Counted from the stretch's first letter, positions 11,289 through 30,291 are shown. The stretch is DNA of 64,000 bases from Corella eumyota (GCA_963082875.1 OY720103.1:2170001-2234000); one strand, 5' to 3'. Numbers and translations: made by a program. Notes: generated by a model not told the origin, from the letters alone.

Positions 11289-13312
11289 TTATGTAAAAAT
11301 AGTAACAGGTCTACGGCATCTGGTTTGGTATCGACATTTAAAACAATGTTCACGAGCTCTTGCATCTAAAAAGTTAAAGGAATAGGTTAATGCTAAACTT
11401 GTTATAACGATAAGTTTAGTTTTATTTTAAAGTAAATATTAAATACTTACTTCTAGACCTTCCGCATCGAAACTTGTACCTACGAACTCCACGGATAAGT
11501 GCACGTGCGCAATATTGCCTGTGACAAGGTGTGGTACCTCTAGCGCTCTCTGACGGTAACTCGGGAAGGTTACTAATTGCCATGAATTCGCTAAGAACCT
11601 CAGCACCTGATAAATCGCTTTCCTCGGCTAGTCTGTGGTTGGAATAATATTCGGAGATTTCGTCGATAGTGTAGGGGCAATCCTCCTGTTAAGCAAAGTA
11701 AATTTTAGTCAACAAAAATTATCGTGTTAAACAAATTCCTAAAATAAATAGGTTTAACGTAATATGTAAATGTTTATTAATAAGGTTTAAGGACTAATAT
11801 TTTATCACTAAATATAGGAGAATAATGATAAAAAATAGCAATATAGACTTTGAAGCAAATTTTAGACTGTGAAGTTAACTTTTAATAAATTTGTTCAGAA
11901 GTTTTGTGGACTAACCAATTCAGTTTCTTCGCATTTCTGTACAATTCTATTGATTGCACTGCATGGCTGTTGCACAAATATACCATTCTCACAAACCGCA
12001 CGAGCTAAAAATAATTTTGTTGTAATTTCTCGTGTTTTAAATTTAGATTGTATTATCGTTGTTGCCACACTTTTATTTGGAAAGAAAACAAATACTTTCA
12101 TGACGGGTATATGTTAATCCAAATTTATCTTAAAATTTTGCATATTGTGGGTATTTAGGAATAATATCTGATCGTGTTATCATGTTTATCACACTTTCAT
12201 TTGGAAAGAAAACAAGTACTTATATGACGGTTAAATGTTAATCCAAATTTATCTTAAAATTTTGCATATTGTGGGTATTTAAGAATAATATCTGATCGTG
12301 TTATCATGTTTATCACACTTTCATTTGGAAAGAAAACAAGTAATTATATGACGGTTAAATGTTAATCCAAATTTATCGTAAAATTTTGCATACAATTTTA
12401 AGCAACTATTTTTTTTTTTTTTTAATTTTACCATACGTTAAATCGTGGCAAACCACAATAACACAGATTATGTCTGGATCGTGATATACCTTGAAAATTT
12501 TCACTGCATCTAACATTGCACTCTGTAGCTAATCCAAACTTTTCGTTGTTACAAGAAATTTCGGTTCCACCAAGTTCCGAAATTTTGCAAAATTTTTTAG
12601 TGTCAAAATCTGTAAAAAATATGATATTAAATTAAAATTGAACATAAGAAATACGTTTAAAAATATTTATACCTTATAATTATATAACAAATTTAAACAT
12701 AATTATCGTACATTCATAAGTTCCATTAAATCCTTGTCGATTCAGAAAACCATCACTTGTCAAATTAAATTTAATTTTTCTAAAAGTTGAAACAAAGGTG
12801 AACGAATCCAGGTTACCATAGTAGATGTATTCCTTTTGATCGGGAACAATCGGGCCTTCAATTAACTAAAAATATATTAATTTTTAAATAAAATAAACGT
12901 TTTCTTAAAAGGTGAATATACAATATTTTTTAAATCTAAATTATAGATAATACTCACCGATACAAAGTCAACTACTCTTCCGTTGTACAATTCTTCAGTT
13001 TGGAATTTATCGAAATGAACAATAACGCCATGTTCCTGTGAGGGTGACCTTAAATAATAACCACATCTGGCATTTCGAGGATAATTTTCCGGAAAACCCG
13101 GACTTTCAAATTTTCCACCTTGAGGGTTATGCAATTTTTGTATTGGGCAGGTATGAGCACTTGTAAGAAAAACTGTAAAAAAGAAGTTCTTTAAAAATTG
13201 CCTACTTTATAAATTTAACAATTAAATTAATGCTGTTTAGATTAAAAATTTACTTACTTGTGACGCAGTTGAGTAAAAGAAATAGCGCAAGTCCTCGATT
13301 CGGTGTTGACAT
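11289..13312 (-). CDS. Secreted CUB-domain protein with Cys-rich C-terminus (paralogue 2)
   Basis: Seven exons: 13258-13312, 12958-13172, 12712-12865, 12490-12609, 11916-12004, 11451-11685, 11289-11365; 945 bases, 314 residues. A signal peptide (MSTPNRGLALFLLLNCVT, then IFLTSA) is followed by a CUB domain (NPQGGKFESPGFPENYP, RCGYYLRSP, RQGFNGTYEC). Then come a short cysteine module (CNNEKFGLATEC, then CENG), an acidic middle region and a basic C-terminus ending CFKCRYQTRCRRPVTIFT. Architecture matches paralogue 1 throughout. The exon for the second cysteine module is split here by an extra intron (12005-12489) that holds a 124-bp tandem repeat, whereas paralogue 1 has it as one exon. Likely an extracellular binding protein; function unknown. 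Confidence 0.8.
12045..12391. repeat. 124-bp tandem repeat, about 2.8 copies, inside a CUB-gene intron
   Basis: The landmark CACACTTT followed by ATTTGGAAAGAAAAC recurs at 12066, 12190 and 12314, an exact 124-base period. Copies 2 and 3 differ at only a few positions and copy 1 is somewhat more diverged. The array sits in the extra intron of CUB paralogue 2. Confidence 0.9.
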
Positions 13313-14136
13313 GTTGGTTTTAAAGATGTGTGAAAAATTCAAACTTATTTTATACACTTAATTTTTATTCGTAATATTAGCTTTAGGCAATAAAAAACAA
13401 ATAGTTAGGCTACGATATCGCGTTTTGCAAAAACATTTTAGTCATATACAAAAAAACATAGGATTAAATAATGTGCCAGTTATATTCAGAAATAACTGTA
13501 GTATCCTAAGGCTAATTTGAACTACAATTTGAGCCTAAATCCTTCGTTTATTTATACCAAATCACACCGAAACTAGGCTAATTCCTGCAAAAGCAACGTG
13601 TCTATTTTAACTTCCGTTTTACTGGTTCCTATTTCCAGTTGGTCCTTTCGACAATTACGTCATTCTAGTCACGATTTTTTTTATTTTGCAATTACATAAT
13701 ATACAGTGCGGTTGCTTTTCCAGGCAGAAAAACTACCGCCTCGGAATAGCAAAAATTAAATATGATGGCGAAATCAGAACTTTGATATTGCACAAAAACG
13801 CTTATTAGAAAATAATCAGTTCTGCATTTTGTTAGTAATATCATTTTATGACTCATTGGGTTATATTTACATTAGAGTTTAATGAAATTCTTGTATGCTA
13901 ATGCTAAGTTTAAAGTTATATAATTAAACATTTTGAAGAATCCAAAAATAAATACTTATAATATTTTTTAGTTAAAGCTATATTTAATTCTTTTAAAAAG
14001 AAATCGAAAAAAGCATTAGTTAAATCTAAAATTAATACCCAAATCTACAGTGAAATTATTGAAATTAAGACACGTAAATCTACAGTGAAATTCATGATTT
14101 GAATTAAAAGGATGACGTGATTCGAAAATGAGATTA
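13313..14136. other. Intergenic between CUB paralogue 2 and CNDP2
   Basis: Holds the CUB promoter and the CNDP2 3' UTR. A 17-base motif, AAATCTACAGTGAAATT, occurs twice near 14040 and 14076. No gene is seen. Confidence 0.45.
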
Positions 14137-17100
14137 TTAAGCAATTAACGAAACCTCATGCAGATAAGCTGCCATCATTTTTGTTCCGTTGATGTAGTTG
14201 GACCTAAAAAAAAAAACAAATAATTTTCTTTACGAACAACATATACTTTTTTAATTTATTAATTATGTAAATACGACCTTAAAAAACCTTACCAGACTCA
14301 CATTATACAAATTTAAATTTATAAAGAATCTTAGATTCTTGGTAATAAAAAACAAGACAGAAACCACGTGGTAGCAACCGAAAAATAACTTATTAAAAAT
14401 GATTCATTTGATCAGAATGATTGGAACACTGGCGCAAACTTTAATATTTAATAAAATGCATTTTAATTCGTATTAGTCATAAAAATTCCCCTTTAAAAAT
14501 GACGTAATGTTGTTCGTGAAAGCTTGGTGTGTCTTTTAAGATTAATCGTGTTCTTAATTAAATCTTAAAGTTGTTGTTGTGAAACTTATTTTAAGAACTT
14601 TTAGAAAAGGAAGGTAGGTATTAATACAAAAATACGCTAGATACAAGTCCTTTAAGAAATGTGCTTTAATTTAAATAAGAAAACACAGCTATATACAACC
14701 TGTAATTAGAACAGATTAACTGAAGTGTTCACTTAAAACCTCTACAGATTTTAATGCCTGGTATTTAACATTTAAAAATGTGCTTGCCTGTCCAATTTCT
14801 CGTTTTGAGAATGAGCTCCATCATCACACGCTCCAACAGGTAACAACATCACATTCTTTCCTGTAGCTTCCTGAAAGGTTAAAGTGACCGGAATACTTCC
14901 GCCCTCTCTTGTTAAATCCGGCTCCACTCCAAAGACTAAAAAAAATCATTTTAAAATTAAAATCCTAAAAAAAACAGCAGTGTTATGTAGCCTTTGGCAT
15001 TACTACATGAGGTCCTAGGTTTAAGCCACATTGCTTTTATGCTGTAGTGCCCTTAAGGAAGGCACTGTAAATGGTATAAACTTCTGCTAAGCCAACTTTT
15101 AGGTAGTAGCTTAATTATTAAGCAATTATAACCTGTAATATCCTGAACTTAAATTTAAAAACAGCTAATTTAAAAAAATAAACCCTTCCACTGACCAGTT
15201 TTCATTGCTTTGCGTCCAGCCAGATAATGTGGGTGATTGAAGTCAGACACCCATGGTTTTCCCCCATGCCCCATCTCAATTTTCATCTCGTTGGGACTTT
15301 CCCTCGTTGCAAACACTTTCTCAACATGGTCTCTTACCTAAAACATTTCAAAAAATTCAACTAAATGCTTCAGGCTACCAAAAATAAAATTCGTAGATGT
15401 AAATTGAACTTACACATTTTTCAATTTGATCGGGAAGCTGATTCGGGACGAGTCGGATCGAAAACTTCCCAATCACTTTTCTTGGGATGACAGTTTTACC
15501 TCCAGCTCCATCAAATGCACCTAATTTTTAAACAATGTCAAATAAATAATCTTCAGTTAAGATTATGTTACCAAAAAGTTAATAAGCTACCTACCCTCAA
15601 TTCCATGCAAAGAGAGTGACGGATTTCTCCACCTGTTCATCAAAATCTCAGCCTTGGTGTTACACAACAATCTATTCACACCAACATCCTTCTTGTATTC
15701 GTCCAAATCAAAATCTATCGGGTCATAAATAGCCAACTCCTCTTTAGTAACCTAAATTTAAAGTTAAAAAGTTCTAAAAGTGTCCGGCATATTTTGTTTT
15801 TAAGTAATTTGATCCTTAGCCATTTACGCTTTAAAAATAAAAAAAAAATTTCTTTCAGGGTTAATAAATTTGCAATTAAAATTAAAAATCGCACAGCAAT
15901 CGATATTTAAGTTTATTGGAGATTAATAAAAAATGCAAACAAGTCATAAACAAGATATAAATTGGTGCCCTTACTTTTATGACATGTGCTTTATATGCGC
16001 ATTGCAAACATTTAGGAAAAACAAACAAGACTGTCAGTTTATAATTAATTGATCAGTTTGCTAAGCAGTGCCAGGACTTTAAACTTTGGCAAATATTTAA
16101 TTTTAAAGCTTGTAAATATTTGAAACAACGTTTTATAAGCTAGAGATGATTGTAAAACATTAAAATGGTGCTGGAACAAAATTAATTAACAGACACAACA
16201 TTTTTATACACCTTGTGTATTTATTAAAAGTTTGCCCACTTCTATTTTTTAATTCATTTAATTTCATAAATGCTTACGATGCTTGAGTAAGAAAACTACT
16301 TTATTTTGCAGAGTAAGTAAAACAAATCAAAAATTTCTAAAGACTTTGTACCTTTGTTCTGCAAGGTTCAATGACAAACAAACTGATCTTACCAAGCAGA
16401 AACAAGATACGAAAGAGTTTTGTAAACACCTATTTAACAATGATAAATTTTGTAATTTAAAACTTACTGGTGCTACAGTCTCGTTGATCCCAGGAATTAA
16501 AATCTTTCCTTTCTTGTCAACAAGTGAGCCCATTATGTGAATCAAGTCACTCATTGCTTCATGTACACTACCACCAAACACCTAAATATTAAAATTATTC
16601 ATATTAACAAAAGCACAAGCTGCAAACCATTTACTGTTTAAAAACTAATATAAAGTTAAAATATTTCTTAATCACCCCTGAATGCAAATCTTTGGTGGAG
16701 CATTTTACTTCAAGAAAGAAATAACAAATCCCCCTCAACCCATAAGTAATGCAGGGTTTCTTTTTACCCAGCCAGTAGTTGTCAGAAATACAAACAAAAT
16801 CAACATCAGAAAAAAACTTGTCTTTTCTAAAAATAAAAATTTAAAGGTTTCTAGTACATAAAACAGGGATGCGGAATTTGAGGGAATGGCAAATGAAGGA
16901 ACGGAAATTGAAGCAACGGAAAATGAAGGAACCGAAAAATGAAGGAACGGAAAATGAAGGAACCGGAAAATGAAGGAACGGAAAATGAAGGAACTGGAAA
17001 ATGAAGGAACGGAAATTGAAGGAAACCTTTATTTTCCAGTTCCTTCATTTTATGTTCCTTCAATTTCCATTCTCTCATTTTCAGTCAACCCTATAAAACC

Positions 17101-17949
17101 ACATTCTTATTGCTTTTTAGCTCATGTTTAAAATTTCCTACTGAGCCATAATTAATTCATCCAATCCCTCAGATCCAGATTCTTCCATTCCCTCGAGACA
17201 AAACTTCAAATTGATCGGAATTTCGATTCCAAGCTTTTGATAGGCTTCGATAGTGTTGAACCAGCATAAAACAGGACCTTTGTCATCACTAGAACCCCTG
17301 CCAAACATTTTACCCTCTTTCTAAAATTGTAAAATAATTGTCAAATACAGTATTTATTTCAATAACAAGATCACTCATTCAGTTGAAAGAACCCTTAATT
17401 AACAGCACTGCATTTAAATTCCATATAAAATGGACAAAATTATTTACTTCAGTTAGAACAAATGGTTCAGTGTCCCAGCCATCCTCCAGCTTAGCTGGCT
17501 GGACATCCAGATGCCCATATATGCACAAAGTCTTCTTCTTTGGATCGTTTCCAAGGTTACCAAGAATAATGGGAGGAAGGGGAATCACCTGTCCATCTGG
17601 CATAGTCTGGGTTCCTATTTTTTTAAATATTTATAAAAATTGCCTATTAAAATAGTTTAAATATATTACCCAGTTCTACAGTTGCATTGACCTTTTTTTT
17701 ATAAAAAAACACATTCTTTGTTCTTAAATATAAAAATACAATTATTGTATTCTTACCAATATCAACAAGTTCAGCATTTCCGCCCAGTTTTCGAAGTTCT
17801 TCTGCAGTATGCTCAACCATACGCACTACCTCGCCCCGTTTTTCAGCTGATGCCGATACACTTTGAATTGCAACGGCATCAGATAAGCGTTTTACATATA
17901 AATCTTGATGCTCATCAATGTAATCAAACACTTTTTGCAAGAAAGCCAT
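14137..17949 (-). CDS. CNDP2: Cytosolic non-specific dipeptidase (M20 metallopeptidase), ten exons
   Basis: Exons: 17757-17949, 17448-17614, 17142-17320, 16676-16826, 16468-16581, 15595-15751, 15414-15520, 15196-15337, 14788-14935, 14137-14203. They sum to 1425 bases, so 474 residues, against 475 in human CNDP2. The M20 metal and catalytic motifs are intact: YGHLDVQP (His99, Asp101), [10 protein letters not shown] (bridging Asp132) and [10 protein letters not shown] (catalytic Glu and metal Glu). DLHSG, GGSVHEA and the C-terminal [10 protein letters not shown] metal histidine are also present. The enzyme hydrolyses dipeptides such as Cys-Gly in the cytosol with two Mn or Zn ions, a glutathione-salvage role. 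There is no signal peptide, which argues against secreted carnosinase CNDP1. The ninth intron begins with GC rather than GT (GGACAG then gcaagc). Introns carry a SINE relic and a minisatellite. Confidence 0.96.
14985..15140 (+). repeat. Diverged relic of the tRNA-derived SINE family
   Basis: Within a CNDP2 intron, this stretch follows the order of the full-length SINEs: a CTACATGAGGTC segment, a degenerate B box, ATGCTGTAGTGCCCTTAAG, AAGGCACTGTAAATGGTAT, AACTTCTGCTAAGCCA and a final TAATATCC. It is clearly more diverged and lacks the 3' third, so it is an old copy. Confidence 0.7.
16865..17090. repeat. Minisatellite of GGAAAATGAAGGAAC-type units with an inverted end
   Basis: About ten 15-base units of the form GGAACGGAAAATGAA run from 16865 to about 17022. 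They are followed by the same motif in reverse complement (TTCCTTCATTTT, TTCCTTCAATTT), so the end of the array can fold back on the rest. It lies in the third CNDP2 intron. Confidence 0.9.
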
Positions 17950-19050
17950 TTGTCAATTAAGTATTGCTTAACCTATGTAACTGTAAATAATGAAATGTCA
18001 TTTTATTAGTTAGGTTTTATAGCATTTTAATTTGTTACTGGTTTAGTTTAAATATTTACACACTTATTTAAGCTTTTAAATTGCACTTCCTGCACGACTT
18101 AAAACAAAATTACAAAAACAAACATGTGACTAGAAAGAAGTAGCAAATGGATAATGGCATAAAGTCAAGTAAGTGTTTTACTTGTGAAAATAAAAAAAAA
18201 ACATGAATTTATTTAAAAAATATTATTTCTTAAGTTTTTTTGTAATAAAATTAGATTTTAACACAATATTAAATTAAATTTAGAAATAAAAATGTTGTTG
18301 ATCCTCTTAAATAAATGTGGGTAAAACGTGTATTTTGACGGATATTGCTGGATATTTTTACGGATATAGCTTAATATTTTTTGCGATAAATATACATCTA
18401 CTACATGATATATATAAATATTTATACATTTATATTTATGGGTGTGTATATATACTTGTAAACTGTATTTTTATTATAAACTTTGCCCATTTAGGGTCCT
18501 ACTACTTATCACACAGAACCACATATAACCGCACAGGATCCCACAAAAAGTGACTATTTTTTTTCTGTTAGGTAAATGTATTGTCCTTTATAGCTTGTGT
18601 GGTAATTAGTAGGACCGTCATTTTAACGATATATAATCAATTTATACTTAATTAAAGATTATGCACACTAGTATATTTTTTATAATAAATCTTCCTCATA
18701 TATAACATTTTATTTCGAGAGTCACTTTAAAAATATCCGCCAACATCAATGGATAGACTCCGCGTTTTACTTACCGCATGGCGCGAAAATATTAATATTA
18801 AAAATGGTAAACCAATAATTTAATTGAAACAAAATGCGTTTTTTTAATTAAAAAAAAACTAAAATGTAAAATTATAAGGTAAGCATTATTCTAACTTTAA
18901 AATTTGCTAATGCCGAAAAAAAGGTATCTAACAACCAGATAACACATGTTTTTAAATTTATAAATCTGTAAATATAATTTTACAAATTTATTATTTTGTC
19001 CAGGCTGCAGGTTAACTTAATAGGTTGTTACTTTTGCCTGTACTTGTTTT
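17950..19050. other. Divergent intergenic region between CNDP2 and DNA ligase I
   Basis: 1.1 kb, very AT-rich, presumably containing both promoters. Several short ORFs are visible but lack homology or splice context. I see no RNA gene. Confidence 0.45.
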
Positions 19051-25636
<6,586 letters not shown>

Positions 25637-26135
25637 GTAAATAAGCCTTTAATTTCCAGTTATAGAAATTTTTATAACATTATTTGCTTCTAAATCTTTG
25701 AAATTTATTTTTAGATACCAAATCTGGTACCATGTACATCTGTTAACATTGTTTAACTTCTTTATTGATGTTTATCTTTTTTTGTTTTGTTGATATTGAC
25801 ACAGCATGTAAATTAAAAAAGATATCCCCATGAGTTACAACAATTAAGTTTATTTACCGGACTGCAATAACCTGAAAATGGAAAAAAATAAACTTATGAA
25901 TAAACAACAACAATGCATATAACAATAAAAATAACTTTTTCTTGTTTTTATCATGAAAATAATAAATAAAACCATGCTTTTACCAAAACAGTTGCAAACA
26001 CAAACTTTTTTGTAACTCAGAAAATAAAAAACCATAATGTAACGTATGTTTGTTTATTATAAAAAACATGGCATGACAAATGTACATATAAAATGAAATA
26101 TTGCTTAAAATAATAAAAGGCAAAAATGGGATAAA
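25637..26135. other. Convergent 3' region between LIG1 and UCP4
   Basis: About 500 AT-rich bases between two stop codons on opposite strands. Both 3' UTRs must lie here. No gene is seen. Confidence 0.5.
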
Positions 26136-27059
26136 TTAAAATGTTGACATGCCCAATAATTTCCGAATTTCTTCATTTGTTAACCAAAATACAGTTGCCC
26201 AGGGGGCTATTCTTGACCACGTTGGTATAAAACCCTTATAAAGACTAAAAAATCCTTCTTGTTTTATAGTTCTTACTAAGCAATCATATGTGGATTTATA
26301 ATATAAACCTTTTCCGTTTTTATCGCGTGTTTGGTTCATTATTCGGGTTTTTATAACATCAGCTGGTGTGCTTAAAATTGATGCCACAAGGCCGCTACAC
26401 ACGCTAGCACATATATGGCAAACCCAAGTGTCTTTAATATTTGTATGTCGAAGAATTCCCTGTTTTGCAACATCATATGTCGCTAAGTTACCAATATTCA
26501 CCAAAGCAGCACGTTTGACACTTGGTACCCATCCCACCCATAGACTTCGAATGCCACCACTTTGCATTATTGTACTTAACCCATGACTTACGTTTCTATA
26601 TTTCGGTGCACTGCCATTTGCTCTTTGAGCATATTCGGTTTGCATTTGTACTTTGACGAGGTCTAAAGGTGTGACGATAAGTTGACCACATGCACCAGCA
26701 CAAGAGCCACTTAAAATTGCTTTCCAAACTGAAAAGCCTCCATCTTTGTCTCTGTGTAAAATATTCTCCCGAATTTGCTCATATACACCCATTCTTACAC
26801 CAGTGTACACAATTTGTCTATAAATTGCAGGCTTAACTCCTCTCCATAATTGTGTTAAACCCTCTTCATATACCACTCTGTATGCAGTCTGCCACATCCC
26901 CCGCTTAACAAGAGCGGCTGATTTTCCATTTGAGGCAACCTCTCCTTGAATTTGAAGTCGAGTTTTTGTGAGGTCGATTGGAAATGTGACAGACTCCGCG
27001 ATTGCTGAAGCACTTGCAGCTGCTACAAAATTGGTACATACCAATTTAATATCCACCAT
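26136..27059 (-). CDS. SLC25A27: Mitochondrial uncoupling protein 4-like carrier (SLC25A27 family), intronless
   Basis: Single-exon ORF of 307 residues. The three carrier repeats carry the signatures FPIDLTKTRLQIQ, TPLDLVKVQMQTE and TPADVIKTRIMNQ. About six membrane helices are visible, each repeat with the usual pair. Diagnostic stretches such as WAGW/WVGWVP-type SLWVGWVPSVKRAALVNIG, CSGLVASILSTPADVIKTRI and SLYKGFIPTW place it with UCP4 (SLC25A27) rather than UCP1-3. UCP4 sits in the inner mitochondrial membrane; proton-leak and metabolite-exchange roles have both been proposed. The lack of introns, in a window where most genes are heavily split, hints at a retrocopy origin, but intron loss would look the same. 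Confidence 0.92.
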   Translation of the reverse strand: MVDIKLVCTNFVAAASASAIAESVTFPIDLTKTRLQIQGEVASNGKSAALVKRGMWQTAYRVVYEEGLTQLWRGVKPAIYRQIVYTGVRMGVYEQIRENILHRDKDGGFSVWKAILSGSCAGACGQLIVTPLDLVKVQMQTEYAQRANGSAPKYRNVSHGLSTIMQSGGIRSLWVGWVPSVKRAALVNIGNLATYDVAKQGILRHTNIKDTWVCHICASVCSGLVASILSTPADVIKTRIMNQTRDKNGKGLYYKSTYDCLVRTIKQEGFFSLYKGFIPTWSRIAPWATVFWLTNEEIRKLLGMSTF

Positions 27060-27955
27060 AATTTTAGAATTAATGAACTGCTTTATTACTCATTTACTTC
27101 TCTAGGTTAGTCAAAATCTGAAAACAAGGTAAATAAGTCAGTGTCAAATTTGGTATTTAAAATATATGTGGAAAGGATATGTTTAAGTCAAGTTAAACAT
27201 ACAGAACATACCGAATTTAATGTTTTCCCCTACTAATTGCTCATTCACCTACTAATTGCTTATTCATTATTTGTTAAAACTGCCAACATTGGTCAGATTT
27301 ACTATACTAAGCATAACCACGTGAAGTCTTATGTAACTAAACCAACACACACATGTTAATCAATGACAGATTGGTTATTTAAGCCTAATTAAACACAAAA
27401 GAACCGGTGCCGGGAAAATTACGTAAGGGAAAACTTTGTATTGTTTACTGGACAAATCGCGGAGTTTCCAACTTTTTTGTTATGTGTTTTGTATAGGCTT
27501 GTAAATACCAGCGTGGGAGTTTGGTGGCAACACTGGCATTTACATGAGACTTTTTCAAACAATTAATATTCCTAAATGTTTATTAAAATACCATTTGCAT
27601 TTTATTAGATTGATTTTAATATAGTTAAACTCATAACCACAAAAGCAATGCTAGGTATTTCGCTAGTACATATAAAAAACGTTATAACAAATATTTGCTG
27701 CACGTACTTGCAAAGCAAATGTCTTTTAGTTCGATAAACAGAATACTTGAGAATAAAATTGCTGCCTTGAGCGGAAACATTTTAAACAAATCGAAATTTC
27801 ATTTTTTATTTTAAGCACAATTTACTTCCGGGAAAGAAAGGTGTTTTTGCCTCTTGCAAACTTTATTCTTTACAACTTTATTCTTTACAACTTTATTCTT
27901 ATTTTGCTTCCCTACGTTTTGGTTTCCTATACCAGAACAAGCTTATACCTACGAA
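27060..27955. other. Divergent intergenic region between UCP4 and the first collagen-C4-like gene
   Basis: About 0.9 kb. TTACTTCTCTAGG and an A-rich leader lie just upstream of UCP4. A 16-base unit (CTTTATTCTTTACAAC) is repeated near 27860-27900, just before the first collagen-C4-like gene. No coding exon is seen. The frame of the next gene stays open up to 27854, but its paralogues support the later start. Confidence 0.45.
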
Positions 27956-29705
27956 ATGAAAATGGTTGAGCGACGAAGAAATATTGACGAAGATGCTGAC
28001 ATCTATGTTGCTAAAGCATACAAAAATAAAGATAAGTTTCAAGTTGCTAGAGTAGTTGCAGTAATAGGAGGACTCGGTTTGATTTTGGGCAGTGTGCTTT
28101 TAGCTGCCAGTTCAAACCTAGAACTGAACAGGTAATTTTTAATTAAGTTTCTTGCATTGGTGAAAATTTTAGTAAAAAGTTAGTAATATTATATCACAAA
28201 ATTAAAAAATATTAACTTAATCGAATTGATACCAGATTGCAATCCAAAGTTGCCTTGATGCAGTCTAGTTTTAATGAACAAGCTGTTAAGATGGAATCCC
28301 GATTTAAAAGAAGCTTGGAAAATACGCGACTTATGTTTGAACGTGCAAGTGAAAACATACATCACTTAAAAAAACGGCAAGCCGAAGTAACACAACTAAA
28401 AGAGGTGTATACAATCTGTTCCTTTTACTTTTATTTAAATCAACTTTTACAATTTACCAACAATCAAACACAATTATTTTTGTTATTTTTTTGTAGACAC
28501 CACCACACAATATTTCTACCAACTTTGGTGATAAAAATAATGAATGTTGTGGTAGGTTATAGCTTGAAGTAAAAAATTAACGATTTTTTACGTTGTATAT
28601 AAAGGTTTTATAATAACGTAGACTTGTTTTAATTAGTCGATTTTAAAGCAGAATTTGACGGAGCGACGTTTGTTAGATGGGGCAGAAGAAATTGTCCTGA
28701 AAATACCAGTAAACTTGTGTACAATGGTAAAGAAATGTTAAAACTATTTTTACACAGTTGCCTATCACCCTATTAAATCTTTGTCATTTACTATTTTTAT
28801 TTTCTATAACTGTTTAGTATACATGGTTATTTCTGTATGTTTTAGGTTATGCCGCTGGTGCTCTGTTTTCTCATACCGGGGGTGTTAATAATTATATGTG
28901 TCTTCATAAAAATATAACATATACAACTGGGAAATATAGCAACGGAAATAATGGTAATTGTATTCACATACTATAATGTTAAAGTAAGGATCTAAGACTG
29001 AAACAACGTGATATTATATTAATCTAAACATAAATAAAAAGCAATTTGTAAATTTCGACTATACATATACGTTAAATTGTTCGAGAAAGGATAGGCCAGT
29101 AGCATAAATCAACAACACCGTGCTATTTTGTGAGTTTAATTTACTATTTAAGGTGCATCTTATCTATATGGGCTTGAGTTTCGGGATTCTTCTTGGGTTT
29201 ATAGACTGTTCGATTTAACCCTAATTGAAACCAGAGCACTTCAATACCACAGTGTGCCTTGTTCTGTATGTTTGGCGAACCACGCTAACACTGAGGCAAG
29301 TACATCGCTAACTTTATCAATGCATAACCTGTTTATCTATAAGAAATATAGCCTTGAATTTTTGCAATGGAAAAGCGTTTGCAAATTACATACAGACGAA
29401 AATTGATGTTTACTTCGTTAAATTTGGTATATAACCCAATGCATTTTTAGCTTATGATCCCCGGCCGAGAAGACTGTCCTAGTGGTTGGGTAAAGCAGTA
29501 TGTCGGTTACATAATGGCTGGTGGTCATTCAGATAAACACTCAAGCAGTCCAATTTGTGTTGACGAGAGACCCCAAGTTGTTCCTGGGACTCAGGGCAGT
29601 CAAGGAGGGGCTTACCTCTTTATGGTGGAGACCATTTGTACTTCACTGTTATGTGAACCATTTGTGGCTGGTCGTGAGGTGCGTTGTGTTGTGTGCACCA
29701 TATAA
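27956..29705 (+). CDS. Type II membrane protein with short-chain-collagen-C4-like ectodomain, copy A
   Basis: Exons: 27956-28131, 28236-28404, 28497-28527, 28652-28726, 28846-28953, 29153-29295, 29451-29705; 957 bases, 318 residues. The start is set at the conserved MKMVxRRR shared by all three copies. A short cytosolic tail is followed by one membrane helix (about 30-53), then a coiled-coil-like segment with RFKR|S (81-84) and KKR|Q (104-106). The ectodomain runs from FDGATFVRWGRRNCP through GYAAGALFSHTGG, YMCLH, VPCSVCLA, LMIPGREDCPSGW and ETICTSLLCEPF to the end CVVCTI. This is the cysteine domain of sponge and mollusc short-chain collagen C4-like proteins, but no Gly-X-Y repeat is present. 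The sixth intron has a GC donor (CTGAG then gcaagt). Function unknown. Confidence 0.82.
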
Positions 29706-30291
29706 ACCAAAGGAAAAAATTGCTGCTTTTATGTCACTTTACAAAAATATAGTAAGCTTAATATTAAGCTAAACAAATCATTTTACCATTTTATATATAC
29801 CTTCTTTTATCATTTCTGAAGCATTATATCATATAATACACATTTTTAATATTCACAATTCTTTTTTTGCCTTTCAAAAAAGTCGTTAATTTGTTTTATT
29901 TTAATTTATATATTATTTTTTTATCAACTTTAAGACAAACATTGGTATATTAATAAAATTTAAACACTTGAACAGCAAACATATGTCTTATGCCTCAGAC
30001 TAAAACGCAAAAAGGTGCATTATAAAAGGGTGTAATCTTAATATCAAGGAGTTTTTTAAGTTATGTCGCTTTTTTTGGCATTGAAAATGCACAGTAAAGA
30101 TTAACTTGATGACATAAACTAATCGTGATACGAAACTCGATTGCAGAGTCTTTAAAAGTGTTGATTCCAAATTCTAGATTTTGGCATAATTCTCAGACAG
30201 AACTTCCTGAAGAAGCTATATAAATCCTATGATATTTTGTATTTGTTCATAACTTTTGCTTGGCCTTTATGAAAGCAGCTTCTTGCAAACA
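29706..30291. promoter_or_regulatory. Intergenic with TATA-like element before copy B
   Basis: Spacer between copies A and B. A CTATATAAAT element at about 30217-30225 is 70 bases before the copy B start codon. No gene is seen. Confidence 0.4.

Noticed and set aside
29521-29772. Second-frame ORFs over the last exon of the collagen-C4-like genes (also 33782-34039)
   Set aside because: Shadows of the conserved coding exon in another frame.
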